NCBI RefSeq assembly: GCF_036014175.1 | Contig: NZ_CP107917.1 | Location: 7,440,001-7,504,000, forward strand | DNA: 64,000 bases | Direction of reading: 5' to 3' | DNA from: Streptomyces sp. NBC_00443 | GTDB taxonomy: Bacteria > Actinomycetota > Actinomycetes > Streptomycetales > Streptomycetaceae | In this document: positions 9,391-17,498 of the stretch, one piece after another | How the letters are laid out: each line of letters opens with the position of its first letter | Numbering within the stretch: position 1 is the stretch's first letter | Position numbers and translations under genes: made by a program | The notes under the pieces: generated by a model | Database searches by the model: none | The model's input: only the letters and a program-made list of their open reading frames with translations | What the model was told of the DNA's origin: nothing

Positions 9391-9429
9391 GCCGTCCGTC
9401 CTCAGTGCCAACTTGCCTGACGCACCGGG

Positions 9430-9455
9430 ATTCGGAGCCGGGGACGGGCCGGATT
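9430..9455 (-). promoter_or_regulatory. Candidate SigK-type promoter of the DUF4331-TPR-NicO run
   Basis: Reading the minus strand, AATCC (9455-9451), 15 bases, then CCGAAT (9435-9430). The -10 box would place transcription start near 9424, about 34 bases before the ATG. The arrangement ATCC-N15-(C/G)CGAAT is the same as at 9523-9547 on the plus strand, and resembles the CCATCC/CCGAAT promoter reported for mycobacterial SigK. Confidence 0.6.
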
Positions 9456-9522
9456 GGTCGATCTCGAAAACAAATTTTTCGGCTGCTCGACCCGCTTTTT
9501 CGGTCCGTTGATCCGTAACCCC

Positions 9523-9547
9523 ATCCGGAGGTGTGTTCGTTGCGAAT
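9523..9547 (+). promoter_or_regulatory. Candidate autoregulated SigK-type promoter
   Basis: ATCC (9523-9526, within CCATCCGG), 15 bases, then GCGAAT (9542-9547). Transcription would begin near 9555, leaving a leader of about 45 bases before the TTG start of the sigma gene. It mirrors the minus-strand element at 9430-9455 with identical spacing. Confidence 0.6.
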
Positions 9548-9599
9548 ACCTCGTGGGACAAGGCGGCCGAGATGCGGTCTGGCTGGAGGGGGAGACGAG

Positions 9600-10142
9600 T
9601 TGGAGGCGGACGAGCTGCTGGTGCTCGTGGCGGGCGGGGATCAGAAGGCGTTCGAGGAGCTGTACGGGCTGGTCTCCGGGCCGGTGTTCGGGCTCGTACG
9701 GCGGGTCGTGCGCGACCCCGCCCAGTCGGAGGAGGTGGCGCAGGAGGTGATGCTCGAACTGTGGCGGTCGGCCGCGAAGTTCGACCCCGGCCGGGGCAGT
9801 GCCCTGTCGTGGATCCTCACCCTCGCCCACCGCCGCGCCGTCGACCGGGTGCGCAGCGCCCGCGCGGCCGGCGAGCGCGAGCAGCGCGAGGCACTGCGCG
9901 CGAACCACCCTGCGTTCGACCATGTCGCCGAGGAGGTCGAGGCCGGCCTCGAACGCGAGTGGGTGCGGCGCTGCCTGGAGCGGCTCACGGCACTGCAACG
10001 TCAGTCCGTCACCCTCGCCTACTACGACGGCTACACCTACCGTGAAGTGGCCGAGCGGCTCTCCCTGCCGCTCGGCACGGTCAAGACCCGGATGCGCGAC
10101 GGACTCACCCAGCTGCGCAAGTGCCTGGGAGGTGTCGCGTGA
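9600..10142 (+). CDS. sigK: ECF RNA polymerase sigma factor, SigK type
   Basis: Sigma factor of 180 residues. Region 2 is clear (AFEELYGLVSGPVFGLV ... EVMLELWRSAAKFDP ... WILTLAHRRAVDRVR) and region 4 ends with a helix-turn-helix (YTYREVAERLSLPLGTVKTR). TTG at 9600 is chosen because the protein then begins LEADELLVLVAGGDQKAF as in relatives, with GGAGGGGGAGA upstream; the frame upstream to 9531 is not conserved-looking. Its stop overlaps the GTG of the anti-sigma gene (GTGA), which fits stoichiometric co-production. It probably directs polymerase to its own promoter and to the divergent DUF4331 run. The K subtype rests on overall sequence and on the RskA partner. Confidence 0.9.
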   Translation: MEADELLVLVAGGDQKAFEELYGLVSGPVFGLVRRVVRDPAQSEEVAQEVMLELWRSAAKFDPGRGSALSWILTLAHRRAVDRVRSARAAGEREQREALRANHPAFDHVAEEVEAGLEREWVRRCLERLTALQRQSVTLAYYDGYTYREVAERLSLPLGTVKTRMRDGLTQLRKCLGGVA

Positions 10143-10969
10143 GCTTCGTCGACCGACTGCTCCGGCGCGAGGACCTGCACTCCCTCGCCGCCCCCTACGC
10201 GCTCGACGCCCTGGAACCGGGCGAGCGGTACCGCTTCGAGAAGCACCTGAGGAACTGCGCCCTGTGTGCAGCCGAGGTGCGCGCCCTGTCCGAGGACGCC
10301 GCGCGCCTCGCCTGGTCTGCGGCCGCGGCGCCGCCCGCCGCGATGCGCGACCGGGTGCTGGCCGCCGTACGGACGACCCCGCAGGAGTCCGCCGGGCGAG
10401 AGGCCGGACGGGAGCCGGCACGCGCGCGTGCCACCCAGCTGCCGCCGCATGTGTGGGGGAACCAGCCGCCGCCGCGCACCCGTGCGACCAGGACGCGCCC
10501 CTTGCTGGCGCCGTTCGCCACCCTCACGGCCGCCGCCGCCCTCGTCGTCGCGTCCCTCTTCGCCGTCCAGGCGACCAAGACACAGGATCAGCTGGACGCC
10601 CAGCGCGCGCGGGCAAGTGAGATCGCTAACGTTCTCGCCGCACCCGACGCCCGGGCGACCTCCGGTGAGGACGCTGAGGGGCGGACGATCGGAGTGGTCG
10701 CCTCCGCATCGGAGGGGCGCGCGATCGTCACTCTGAGCGGCTACGGCGATCTGCCGAGCGGCCGAGTGCACCAGCTCTGGCAGATGCGCCCCGATGTGCA
10801 ACCGCGCTCCCTCGGGCTCTTCGACGGCGACACGCCCTTGCTGGCGTCCGGTCTCGACAAGTCGGCGACGTCACTGGCTGTGACCGTGGAGCCGGACGGA
10901 GGGTCTTCGCAGCCCACCAGCCAGCCCGTTGTCCAACTCGCCCTGAAATCGGTTGGATTCGGAGAGTAA
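10139..10969 (+). CDS. rskA: Anti-sigma factor, RskA family
   Basis: Membrane-spanning anti-sigma factor of 276 residues. The cytoplasmic N terminus holds the zinc-associated motif H36-x3-C40-x2-C43 (HLRNCALC). One membrane helix spans about 121-144 (PLLAPFATLTAAAALVVASL). The external C-terminal domain carries RskA-type sequence (GRAIVTLSGYGDLPSGRVHQLWQM, in two parts). It should hold SigK inactive until an external signal triggers regulated proteolysis, as known for RskA and RsgI-like factors. GTG 10139 overlaps the sigma stop by three bases. The next gene begins 126 bases later. Confidence 0.9.
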   Translation: MSFVDRLLRREDLHSLAAPYALDALEPGERYRFEKHLRNCALCAAEVRALSEDAARLAWSAAAAPPAAMRDRVLAAVRTTPQESAGREAGREPARARATQLPPHVWGNQPPPRTRATRTRPLLAPFATLTAAAALVVASLFAVQATKTQDQLDAQRARASEIANVLAAPDARATSGEDAEGRTIGVVASASEGRAIVTLSGYGDLPSGRVHQLWQMRPDVQPRSLGLFDGDTPLLASGLDKSATSLAVTVEPDGGSSQPTSQPVVQLALKSVGFGE

Positions 10970-11095
10970 TCACGGACGAGTCGTCAACACCCTTACGGGG
11001 AAGGTGAATCCTGTGACCGCGATACACGAGTGCCCCACCGGGGAGATAGGGTTAACCTGCCCGGGCCGGGTGGACTCGTACGGGTGGGGAGTGAC

Positions 11096-11365
11096 ATGGA
11101 TCAGATAACAGTGCGCAGCAGGGCCAGGGTCCCTGCGATCACCTGCGGGAGCAGCGCGACCAGTTCGCGCCTCGACCGCCACCTCTCGGTGCTGGCGGGT
11201 CCCGCCGTGCCGCAGACGGAGGCGGCCGAAGCGACCTCGCTGATGCGTGAGCTGACCAGTCGTGACACCCCGCACGCGCGTAGCGACCAGGGTGCGCGGG
11301 TCCGCCGCGTCTCGCTCTTCGCCCCGCTGCGTCGACTGCGTCGTTCGCTGTTCGGCGGCCGCTGA
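11096..11365 (+). CDS. Small conserved hypothetical protein
   Basis: Protein of 89 residues starting MDQITVRSRARVPAITCGSS. The reading frame has strong G/C third-position bias, and the start has GGGGAG 8 bases upstream of ATG, so I accept it as real. The N-terminal half is Ser/Thr-rich with one Cys; the C terminus is strongly basic (FAPLRRLRRSLFGGR) and could bind a membrane surface or nucleic acid. No signal peptide or helix is visible. I recall similar proteins in other Streptomyces but no function. It follows the sigma/anti-sigma pair by 126 bases on the same strand and may be separately transcribed. Confidence 0.65.
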   Translation: MDQITVRSRARVPAITCGSSATSSRLDRHLSVLAGPAVPQTEAAEATSLMRELTSRDTPHARSDQGARVRRVSLFAPLRRLRRSLFGGR

Positions 11366-11592
11366 CTCGCACCGGCGTTCCCCGAACGATTTCGCAAAGC
11401 CCGCGCTCGGCAACCACTCCGACCCGGCGCCGCGCTGTCGTCGCCGTCATCCCCACGGCACGCAGCGACGCTCGGAGCGCTACCCCGGCGCGGGCCCAAC
11501 CCAGAACTCCACCCACCCCGCTCCTCGGCCCACGTCCGCCCCACGCAACACCTGGGGCACGTACGGACGTTGACGGGCCACCCTGCACGAGC

Positions 11593-11637
11593 CGACGACC
11601 GCGTCGGCGACCCACCGGGCCGCCGACGCGGTCGTCG
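11593..11637 (-). terminator. Long perfect hairpin terminator of the ABC operon
   Basis: A perfect 17-bp GC-rich stem (11593-11609 with 11621-11637) and an 11-base loop, 20 bases past the stop of the ABC permease. It can also stop transcripts arriving from the small gene ending at 11365. The 292-base gap that holds it shows no other credible gene. Confidence 0.8.
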
Positions 11638-11657
11638 CGTCATTCAGTCGGCGGACG

Positions 11658-12440
11658 TCACCCCTCCCCACGCGTATACCGGCGAACCGCGAGCGGTGCG
11701 AACACCGCTATGAGCACCGCACACCAGGCCAGCGACCCGGCGACCGGATGGGCGACCGGCCAGGCGGCTCCGTCCGGTACCGGCGCGTTGCCGAAGAGGT
11801 CCCGCAGGGCCGTGGAGACCGCGCTGATCGGATTCCACTCGGCGAGGGTGCGCAGCCAGCCCGGCAGGCCATCGGTCGGGATGTACGCGTTGGACAGCAG
11901 CGGCAGGATGAAGGTGGCCCCGCCCAGCTGACCGGCGGCCTCCTCGTTCCGGGTCAGCAGCCCCAGGAAGATCCCGACCCATGTCGTCGCGAACCGGAAC
12001 AGCAGCAACAGCCCCACCGCGCCCGCCGCTTCGAGCGCGGACCCCTCGATCCGCCAGCCCACCGCGAGCCCGACCAGCAGGAACGGCACCGTCCCGGCGG
12101 CCGTCACCAGCAGATCCGCGGCCGCCTGGCCGAGCGGCACGGCGGCCCGGCTCACCGGCAGCGTCCGCAGGCGGTCCATTACGCCGCGGTGGGTGTCCTG
12201 GGCGGCCTGGAACATGCCGGTCATGAGCCCGTTGGCCGCGGTCGCCACCAGCAGGCCCGGTACCAGGAAGGACCGGTACTCGGCGCCGGGCATGGCCAGC
12301 GCGCTGCCGAGGACGTAGCCGAAGAACAGCAGCATGGTGATCGGCATGGTCTGGGTCAGGATCAGCAGACCCGGGTTGTTGCGGAGCCGCCGCAGCTGCC
12401 GGCCCAGCATCGCGCCGCCGTCGTACGCGAGGGTGCTCAT
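11658..12440 (-). CDS. ABC-2 type transporter permease (DrrB-like)
   Basis: Membrane subunit of an exporter, 260 residues with about six helices (for example ILTQTMPITMLLFFGYVLGSAL and AGAVGLLLLFRFATTWVGIFLGLL). It carries the ABC-2 consensus near the C terminus (LPGWLRTLAEWNPISAVSTALRDL, read in two parts). The ATG overlaps the stop of the ATPase gene by four bases, so the two are co-translated. Family knowledge points to export of a drug or lipid-like metabolite, as in the daunorubicin DrrAB pair; the substrate is unknown. The divergent TetR with paired operators suggests the operon is induced by the exported compound. Confidence 0.92.
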   Translation of the reverse strand: MSTLAYDGGAMLGRQLRRLRNNPGLLILTQTMPITMLLFFGYVLGSALAMPGAEYRSFLVPGLLVATAANGLMTGMFQAAQDTHRGVMDRLRTLPVSRAAVPLGQAAADLLVTAAGTVPFLLVGLAVGWRIEGSALEAAGAVGLLLLFRFATTWVGIFLGLLTRNEEAAGQLGGATFILPLLSNAYIPTDGLPGWLRTLAEWNPISAVSTALRDLFGNAPVPDGAAWPVAHPVAGSLAWCAVLIAVFAPLAVRRYTRGEG

Positions 12441-13417
12441 GCCGCACGCTCCTCTTCCTGGGGGGCCTGGGGGGCCTGGGGGTCCTGGCTTTCCTGGGTG
12501 AGTTGCAGGAACACGTCGTCGAGCGTCGGCGGTTTGAGGCTCGCGTCCAGCAACGGCACGCCCGCCGCGTCGAGTTCGCGTACCAGACGGGGCAGCGTGA
12601 GTGTCCCGTCCCGGGTGACCGCGGCGACGGCCCGCCGCTCGCGGTCGAACGACGGCTCGGCGCCGGTGAGTTGGTCCAGTACGGCCGCCGCCTTCACCAT
12701 GACGTCCGCGTCGGTGACTACGACCTCGACAAGTGCGCCGATGGCCGACTTGAACTGCGCCGGTGAGCCCGAGTGCGCGACCCGCCCCCGGTCCACCAGG
12801 GCGATCTCGTCGGCGAGTTGGTCGGCCTCCTCCAGGTACTGCGTGGTCAGCAGCACGGTCGTGCCCTCGGCGGTCAGCTCCCGCACGGCGTCCCAGATCC
12901 GGTTGCGGCTGGCGGGGTCGAGGCCGGTCGTGGGCTCGTCCAGGAACAGCACGTCGGGGCGGCGCACGAGGCTAGCCGCCAGATCGAGGCGGCGCCGCAT
13001 CCCGCCCGAGTACGTGGACGCCGGCCGGTCGGCCGCCTCGGTCAGCCCGAAGCGGTCCAGGAGCTCGCCGGCCCGCTCGGCCGGCCCGCGCACCCGGTGC
13101 AGCCGGGCGAACAGGCGGAGGTTCTGGCGGCCGGTGAGCTCGCCGTCGACCGAGGCGTACTGGCCGGTGACGCCGATGCTGCGGCGGACGGCCGCCGGGT
13201 CCCGGAGCAGGTCGTGCCCGGCGACCCGGGCCGACCCGGCGTCCGGGCGCAGCAGCGTGGTGAGGAGCCGTACGGCCGTGGTCTTGCCCGCGCCGTTCGG
13301 GCCGAGGAGGCCGCAGACGGTGCCCTGCGCGACGGCCAGATCGAGTCCGCGCAGGGCGTGGACCTCGCCGAATCGCTTCTCCAGGCCTTCACTAAGTACA
13401 GCGTACGTAGAAGTCAT
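12437..13417 (-). CDS. ABC transporter ATP-binding protein (DrrA family)
   Basis: Exporter ATPase of 326 residues. Walker A is GPNGAGKTT, the signature is YSGGMRRRLDLA, Walker B is VLFLDEPTTGLDP, and the Q-loop TGQYASVD is typical of DrrA. The C-terminal extension ends in an acidic, Gln/Pro-rich tail (QDPQAPQAPQEEE) just after the DDVFLQLT motif of this family. The true start is ATG 13417 (MTSTYAVLSEG); six codons upstream are possible but would overlap the operator region. It pairs with the downstream permease. The first codons overlap a TetR-type palindrome (13393-13409), so repressor bound there would also block elongation. Confidence 0.93.
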   Translation of the reverse strand: MTSTYAVLSEGLEKRFGEVHALRGLDLAVAQGTVCGLLGPNGAGKTTAVRLLTTLLRPDAGSARVAGHDLLRDPAAVRRSIGVTGQYASVDGELTGRQNLRLFARLHRVRGPAERAGELLDRFGLTEAADRPASTYSGGMRRRLDLAASLVRRPDVLFLDEPTTGLDPASRNRIWDAVRELTAEGTTVLLTTQYLEEADQLADEIALVDRGRVAHSGSPAQFKSAIGALVEVVVTDADVMVKAAAVLDQLTGAEPSFDRERRAVAAVTRDGTLTLPRLVRELDAAGVPLLDASLKPPTLDDVFLQLTQESQDPQAPQAPQEEERAA

Positions 13418-13452
13418 GGGTCGACCATAGCGCACTACGTACGCTGTACGTA
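13393..13452. promoter_or_regulatory. Paired palindromic operators for the TetR repressor
   Basis: Two copies of one palindrome: TACGTACGCTGTACGTA at 13436-13452 (perfect arms, 3-base centre) and its inverted copy at 13393-13409 (one mismatch). Centres are 43 bases apart, about four helical turns, so two dimers could sit on one face. One copy lies within the first codons of the ATPase gene, the other between the divergent genes. Confidence 0.75.
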
Positions 13453-13480
13453 ACTAGGATGGTGGTCGAGGTGATGATCG

Positions 13481-14197
13481 ATGGCGGGCAAGGCGGCCGA
13501 ACCCCAAGTGATCTGGGCGCGTCCCGAGCGGACCGGGCGTGGCCCCAGGCCCGCGTTCACACGGGCGGACATCGCGGCTGCGGCGGTGCGGATCGCCGAC
13601 ACCGGTGGGCTGGATGCCGTGTCCATGCGGCATGTCGCGGCCGAGCTGGGCTGCGGGACGATGTCGCTGTACAACTACGTCCCCCGTAAGGAGGACCTGT
13701 ACGAGCTGATGATCGACGCGATCGGTGCCGAGCACGACATCCGGGAGCCCTCCGGCGACTGGCGTGCCGACATGATCCGCAACGCGCAGGAGACCCGCGC
13801 CATCATGCACCGCCACACCTGGGTGCCGCGGCTGATGTCAGGGGTGTACGGCTTCAGCCCCAACACCCTGCGCTACCTGGAGCACTGCCTGGCCTGTCTC
13901 GAACCGCTCGACGTTCCGTCCAACGTGAAGATGGAGCTGGTCGCGCTGCTCAACGGCGTGGTGACGACGTACACCGCGAACGAGATCGCCACCGCCGAGC
14001 GCACCCGTGCCATGCCCTGGTCCGAGGAGGAGGAGAACGCGGTCCGCATCGCCTACCTCGGCAGCCAGGTCGCCACCGGCAACTATCCGCGCCTCGCCGC
14101 GGCCTTCATGGCGGACAGCGGGCCGATCGACCTGGAGGCGGTGTTCAGGCGGGCGCTCGAACGGGTGCTGGACGCCTTCGACCCCGACCGGCGTTAG
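13481..14197 (+). CDS. TetR-family repressor of the adjacent ABC exporter
   Basis: Regulator of 238 residues. After a basic arm the helix-turn-helix spans about 27-75 (TRADIAAAAVRIADTGGLDA ... AELGCGTMSLYNYVPRKEDL). The C-terminal domain resembles TetR_C of class A/E repressors and should bind a small ligand. GAGGTG precedes ATG 13481. It is divergent from the ATPase-permease pair, and the palindromes between them make autorepression plus exporter repression the likely mode. Its stop overlaps the stop of the convergent ISP-domain gene by three bases. Confidence 0.9.
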   Translation: MAGKAAEPQVIWARPERTGRGPRPAFTRADIAAAAVRIADTGGLDAVSMRHVAAELGCGTMSLYNYVPRKEDLYELMIDAIGAEHDIREPSGDWRADMIRNAQETRAIMHRHTWVPRLMSGVYGFSPNTLRYLEHCLACLEPLDVPSNVKMELVALLNGVVTTYTANEIATAERTRAMPWSEEEENAVRIAYLGSQVATGNYPRLAAAFMADSGPIDLEAVFRRALERVLDAFDPDRR

Positions 14198-15336
14198 ATC
14201 AGCGCGAGTTGCCCCTCGGGGCCTTCTTCGTGGCCGTCCAGCACCGAGGCCGGCCTGCGGGCCGACTCCGGGACCGGCAGGACGCCTGCCGTGCGGAGGT
14301 CGGTCGCGGTGATGGCCGACGTCAACTCCTGGTCGCGTGCCTGGAGTTCCGCCAGCAGCGCCAGGACCGTGATCAGTTCCAGCAGCTCCGACGTCCACCC
14401 CTGCGGCCAGGTCGCCGGGCGGATCGCCGCCAGCGTGCCGGGCTCGGGCTCCCTGACCCGGGCGGTGAACCACTGCTCCAGCACCCTCGCGCCGGCCATC
14501 TCGAAGTCCCAGGCCTCCGGCGGCACGGGGGAGATGCGGCCCTCGTCGAGGTGGAGCGTCTCCTCGTTACGGTCGTAGTGGAGGGCCGGGGGGCGGGCGG
14601 GGAGCGGGGCGCGGACGTAGGGGCGACGGCCGCCGGGGAGCTTCGGGCGGTCCCCGTCGCGGCGCATCAGCCACAGCATGCGGTGGCCCGACTCGACACC
14701 ACGCGCCCAGAGTCCGGGGTCCTGCGGGAGCGGAACGGTGAGGTCGGGGCGGGCGGCGGCCAGGATCCAGGCCAGCACGTCCACCGGCGCGGGGGAGTGG
14801 CCCAGCCGGGAGGCGAGATACCGCAGCAGGCCGGGGGCCAGGTTGGGTTCCGCGCCTCCGGGGCGGCGGTACAGCGGGCGGACGCGGCCCGGGCGCAGCA
14901 GCGGCAGCAGAGAGGTCGCCAGCAGCGAGGAGTCGGGGATCTCCAGGACGAAGACCTGCCGCTCGTCCGCCACCCGCCACAGCTCGGGGCGGGCCGCGTC
15001 GATCAGACGGTGGTCGGGGATCAGCCACTGCTCGTCGAACGGGGCGTGCAGCACCCGCACCGGCTCCGGGCAGGGGCCCGAGGCGCGGATCAGCTTCTCC
15101 GTGCCGGTGGTCTGGCCGGGCAGCTGTCCGACCGCCGAGTGCAGGGTGCGGGAGCGCGTCGGCTCCAGCAGGGCGTCCCGGTCCGGACCCTCGGCCTTCA
15201 CGAAGGCGTCCCAGCGGGCCTTCAGGGACGCCGCGTCGGGGCCCGTCGGCCACGCCCGGCCGAGCCGCGGCGGTGCGACGGACCACGGCATGAGGTCCGC
15301 CAGCAGCGGAGCGTCGTCGTGCGTCACGCTGGGCAT
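14194..15336 (-). CDS. Stand-alone Type ISP restriction/modification C-terminal-domain protein
   Basis: Cytoplasmic protein of 380 residues resembling the family annotated as type ISP restriction/modification enzyme in Streptomyces. Recognisable blocks are FDEQWLIPDHRLIDAARPEL, VFVLE and LHYDRNEETLHLDEGRISPV. Only the target-recognition-like C-terminal part is present: there is no methyltransferase motif (NPPY/FxGxG) and no helicase or nuclease motif. It sits 26 bases after the GntR gene, in one run with homogentisate dioxygenase. The orphan state argues against a working restriction system; its real role is unknown. It carries Trp/Arg-rich segments but no membrane helix. Confidence 0.7.
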   Translation of the reverse strand: MPSVTHDDAPLLADLMPWSVAPPRLGRAWPTGPDAASLKARWDAFVKAEGPDRDALLEPTRSRTLHSAVGQLPGQTTGTEKLIRASGPCPEPVRVLHAPFDEQWLIPDHRLIDAARPELWRVADERQVFVLEIPDSSLLATSLLPLLRPGRVRPLYRRPGGAEPNLAPGLLRYLASRLGHSPAPVDVLAWILAAARPDLTVPLPQDPGLWARGVESGHRMLWLMRRDGDRPKLPGGRRPYVRAPLPARPPALHYDRNEETLHLDEGRISPVPPEAWDFEMAGARVLEQWFTARVREPEPGTLAAIRPATWPQGWTSELLELITVLALLAELQARDQELTSAITATDLRTAGVLPVPESARRPASVLDGHEEGPEGQLALI

Positions 15337-15362
15337 CGTACGACCTGGCTACGACACATGGG

Positions 15363-16112
15363 TCAGGTGGCGTCCAGGGTCACCGTGAAGGAGAAGCGGT
15401 CGCCGCGGTAGTGGATGACCGCGGCGTCGAGGACACGCCCCTCCGCGTCGTACGTCACCCCCGTGTAGTGCAGGATCGGGCTGAGCAGCGGGACTTGCAG
15501 CAGCCGTGCCGTCTCCGGGTCGGCCAGCCGTGCCTCCACCGTGTCCGTGATGCGGCTGATGTCCGCCCCGACGACGTCCCGCAGCACCTTGGTCATCGGC
15601 CAGCGGACGAGGTCGTCCAGGTCGATGCGCGCGGCCAGTTCGGGGCGGACGTAGTTGCGGGCGTGGTTGGTCGGCTCGCCCGACTTCTCCTCACTGCGCA
15701 GACGGTGGTACGTCGCCACCTCGTCGAGACCCGGGAAGAATTCCGCGACTTCGGCGGGTACGGGTGCCGTGCCGTGGTCCAGCAGCTCCGTGACCATGCC
15801 GGACTGCTGGGCCACGATCGCGTCCACCGAGCCGAGCAGTCGCACGGGGGCCCCCGGGAGGGCGTCCGGCTCGATGAAGGTGCCGCGTCTGCGGTGGCGG
15901 GTGATCAGGCCCTCGTCCTCCAGTTCCTTCAGTGCCTGCCGCATGGTCAGCACGCTCACGCCGTAGTGCTCCGCCAACTGCTCCTCGGTGGGCAGGCGCA
16001 GCGCGTCCTGCGGCCGGCGGCCCAGTATCGAGGCGCGCAGTGACTGCGACACCTGGTACCAGAGCGGCAGTTTGCGGTTCAGGACGATGGAGTCCGGGGC
16101 GAAGGAGGTCAC
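15363..16112 (-). CDS. GntR-family transcriptional regulator (HutC/UTRA type)
   Basis: Regulator of 249 residues. The winged helix-turn-helix occupies about 10-80 (LPLWYQVSQSLRASI ... LPTEEQLAEHYGVSVLTMRQAL), followed by a UTRA ligand domain (about 95-245) ending YRGDRFSFTVTLDAT. It lies 27 bases after homogentisate dioxygenase on the same strand, so it probably senses an intermediate of tyrosine or homogentisate breakdown and controls that gene. An inverted repeat upstream of the dioxygenase (17499-17518) is a possible operator. The link to this pathway is inferred from position. Confidence 0.9.
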   Translation of the reverse strand: MTSFAPDSIVLNRKLPLWYQVSQSLRASILGRRPQDALRLPTEEQLAEHYGVSVLTMRQALKELEDEGLITRHRRRGTFIEPDALPGAPVRLLGSVDAIVAQQSGMVTELLDHGTAPVPAEVAEFFPGLDEVATYHRLRSEEKSGEPTNHARNYVRPELAARIDLDDLVRWPMTKVLRDVVGADISRITDTVEARLADPETARLLQVPLLSPILHYTGVTYDAEGRVLDAAVIHYRGDRFSFTVTLDAT

Positions 16113-16139
16113 GGGGCCATCCGTACCGGTCGGGGATCT

Positions 16140-17456
16140 TTACTGCAAGGGGCGGAAGTGCCGTTCCATGCCGTGCCAGACGTCGTCGTAGCGCTTCTGC
16201 AGGTGCTCGGCGCGGGCCGCGTGCGGAGTCAGGGTGAGTGGCCAGCGCGTCTCGAACATGAAGGCCAGACCGTCGTCGATCTTCTGCGGCTTCAGCTCGG
16301 CCGCGCTCGCCCGGTCGAACGTCTCCCGGTCCGGGCCGTGCGCCGACATCATGTTGTGCAGCGACCCGCCACCGGGCACGAAGCCCTCCGCCTTCGCGTC
16401 GTAGGCGCCCTCGATGAGGCCCATGTACTCGCTCATCACGTTCCGGTGGAAGTACGGCGGCCGGAAGGTGTCCTCGCCCACCAGCCAGCGCGGCGCGAAC
16501 ACGACGAAGTCGACGCCCGCGAGGCCCGGTGTGTCCGAAGGGGACGTCAGCACCGTGAAGATCGACGGGTCGGGGTGGTCGTAGGAGATGGTGCCGATCA
16601 CATTGAAACGGCGCAGGTCATAGATGTACGGCACATGGTTGCCGTGCCAGGCGACCACGTCGAGCGGGGAGTGGTCGTACGTGGCCGTCCAGAGGTTGCC
16701 GCAGAACTTGTTCACCACCTCCACCGGGCCCTCGACGTCCTCGTACGCGGCCACCGGTGCCTTGAAGTCCCGTGCGTTCGCGAGGCCGTTGGCGCCGATC
16801 GGACCGAGGTCGGGGAGGTGGAAGGGCGCCCCGTAGTTCTCGCACACATAGCCGCGGGCGGAGGCATCCAGCAGTTCTACACGGAAGCGCACCCCACGCG
16901 GAACCAGCGCCACATGTCCCGGCTCCACATGGAGCAGCCCGAACTCCGTGCGCAGCAGCAGCCCGCCCTGCTCCGGCACGATCAGCAGCTCGCCGTCGGC
17001 GTCGCTGAAGACGCGGTCCATCGAGGAGGTGGCGTGATACAGGTGCACGGCCATGCCGGTGCGCTGGGTGGCATCACCGTTGCCGCCCAGCGTCCACAGG
17101 CCGGCCAGGAAGTCGGTTCCGGGGGCGGGCTCGGGCAGCGGGTTCCAGCGCAGCCGGTTCGGGTCCGGCTCGGACTGGGTGAAGGGCGCCGTACGGATCG
17201 CGCCGTTGTCGGTGCGTGTGAACGCCGGGTGGGCGGCCGACGGGCGGATGCGGTACAGCCACGAGCGGCGGTTGTGGGCCCTCGGCTCGGTGAACGCCGA
17301 ACCGCTCACCTGCTCCGCGTACAGCCCCAGCGGGGCGCGCTGGGGTGAGTTCCGGCCCTCGGGAAGGGCGCCGGGCACCGCCTCCGAGCTGTGCTCGTTG
17401 CCGAAACCGGAGAGGTAGGTCAGCCCCTCCGCGGTCTTCCGCGTGTCCCCGCTCAT
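16140..17456 (-). CDS. hmgA: Homogentisate 1,2-dioxygenase
   Basis: Cytoplasmic non-haem iron enzyme of 438 residues that opens the homogentisate ring to maleylacetoacetate in tyrosine and phenylalanine catabolism. The N terminus LTYLSGFGNEHSSEA is diagnostic. The iron ligands are in place: His337 (FHRNVMSE), Glu343 and His373 (SAHGPD), matching His335, Glu341 and His371 of the human enzyme. Length equals the family norm. GAGCGATC precedes the ATG only weakly, but the N-terminal match fixes the start. It heads a minus-strand run with the GntR regulator and the ISP-domain protein. No hydrolase or isomerase for the next pathway steps is in the window. Confidence 0.96.
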   Translation of the reverse strand: MSGDTRKTAEGLTYLSGFGNEHSSEAVPGALPEGRNSPQRAPLGLYAEQVSGSAFTEPRAHNRRSWLYRIRPSAAHPAFTRTDNGAIRTAPFTQSEPDPNRLRWNPLPEPAPGTDFLAGLWTLGGNGDATQRTGMAVHLYHATSSMDRVFSDADGELLIVPEQGGLLLRTEFGLLHVEPGHVALVPRGVRFRVELLDASARGYVCENYGAPFHLPDLGPIGANGLANARDFKAPVAAYEDVEGPVEVVNKFCGNLWTATYDHSPLDVVAWHGNHVPYIYDLRRFNVIGTISYDHPDPSIFTVLTSPSDTPGLAGVDFVVFAPRWLVGEDTFRPPYFHRNVMSEYMGLIEGAYDAKAEGFVPGGGSLHNMMSAHGPDRETFDRASAAELKPQKIDDGLAFMFETRWPLTLTPHAARAEHLQKRYDDVWHGMERHFRPLQ

Positions 17457-17498
17457 GATCGCTCCCTCGAGATCTGATTCCTATGCTTCACCGTAGGA

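Noticed and set aside
11030..11095. Upstream extension of the small gene at 11096
   Set aside because: The added residues contain no conserved-looking sequence and the ribosome site fits ATG 11096.
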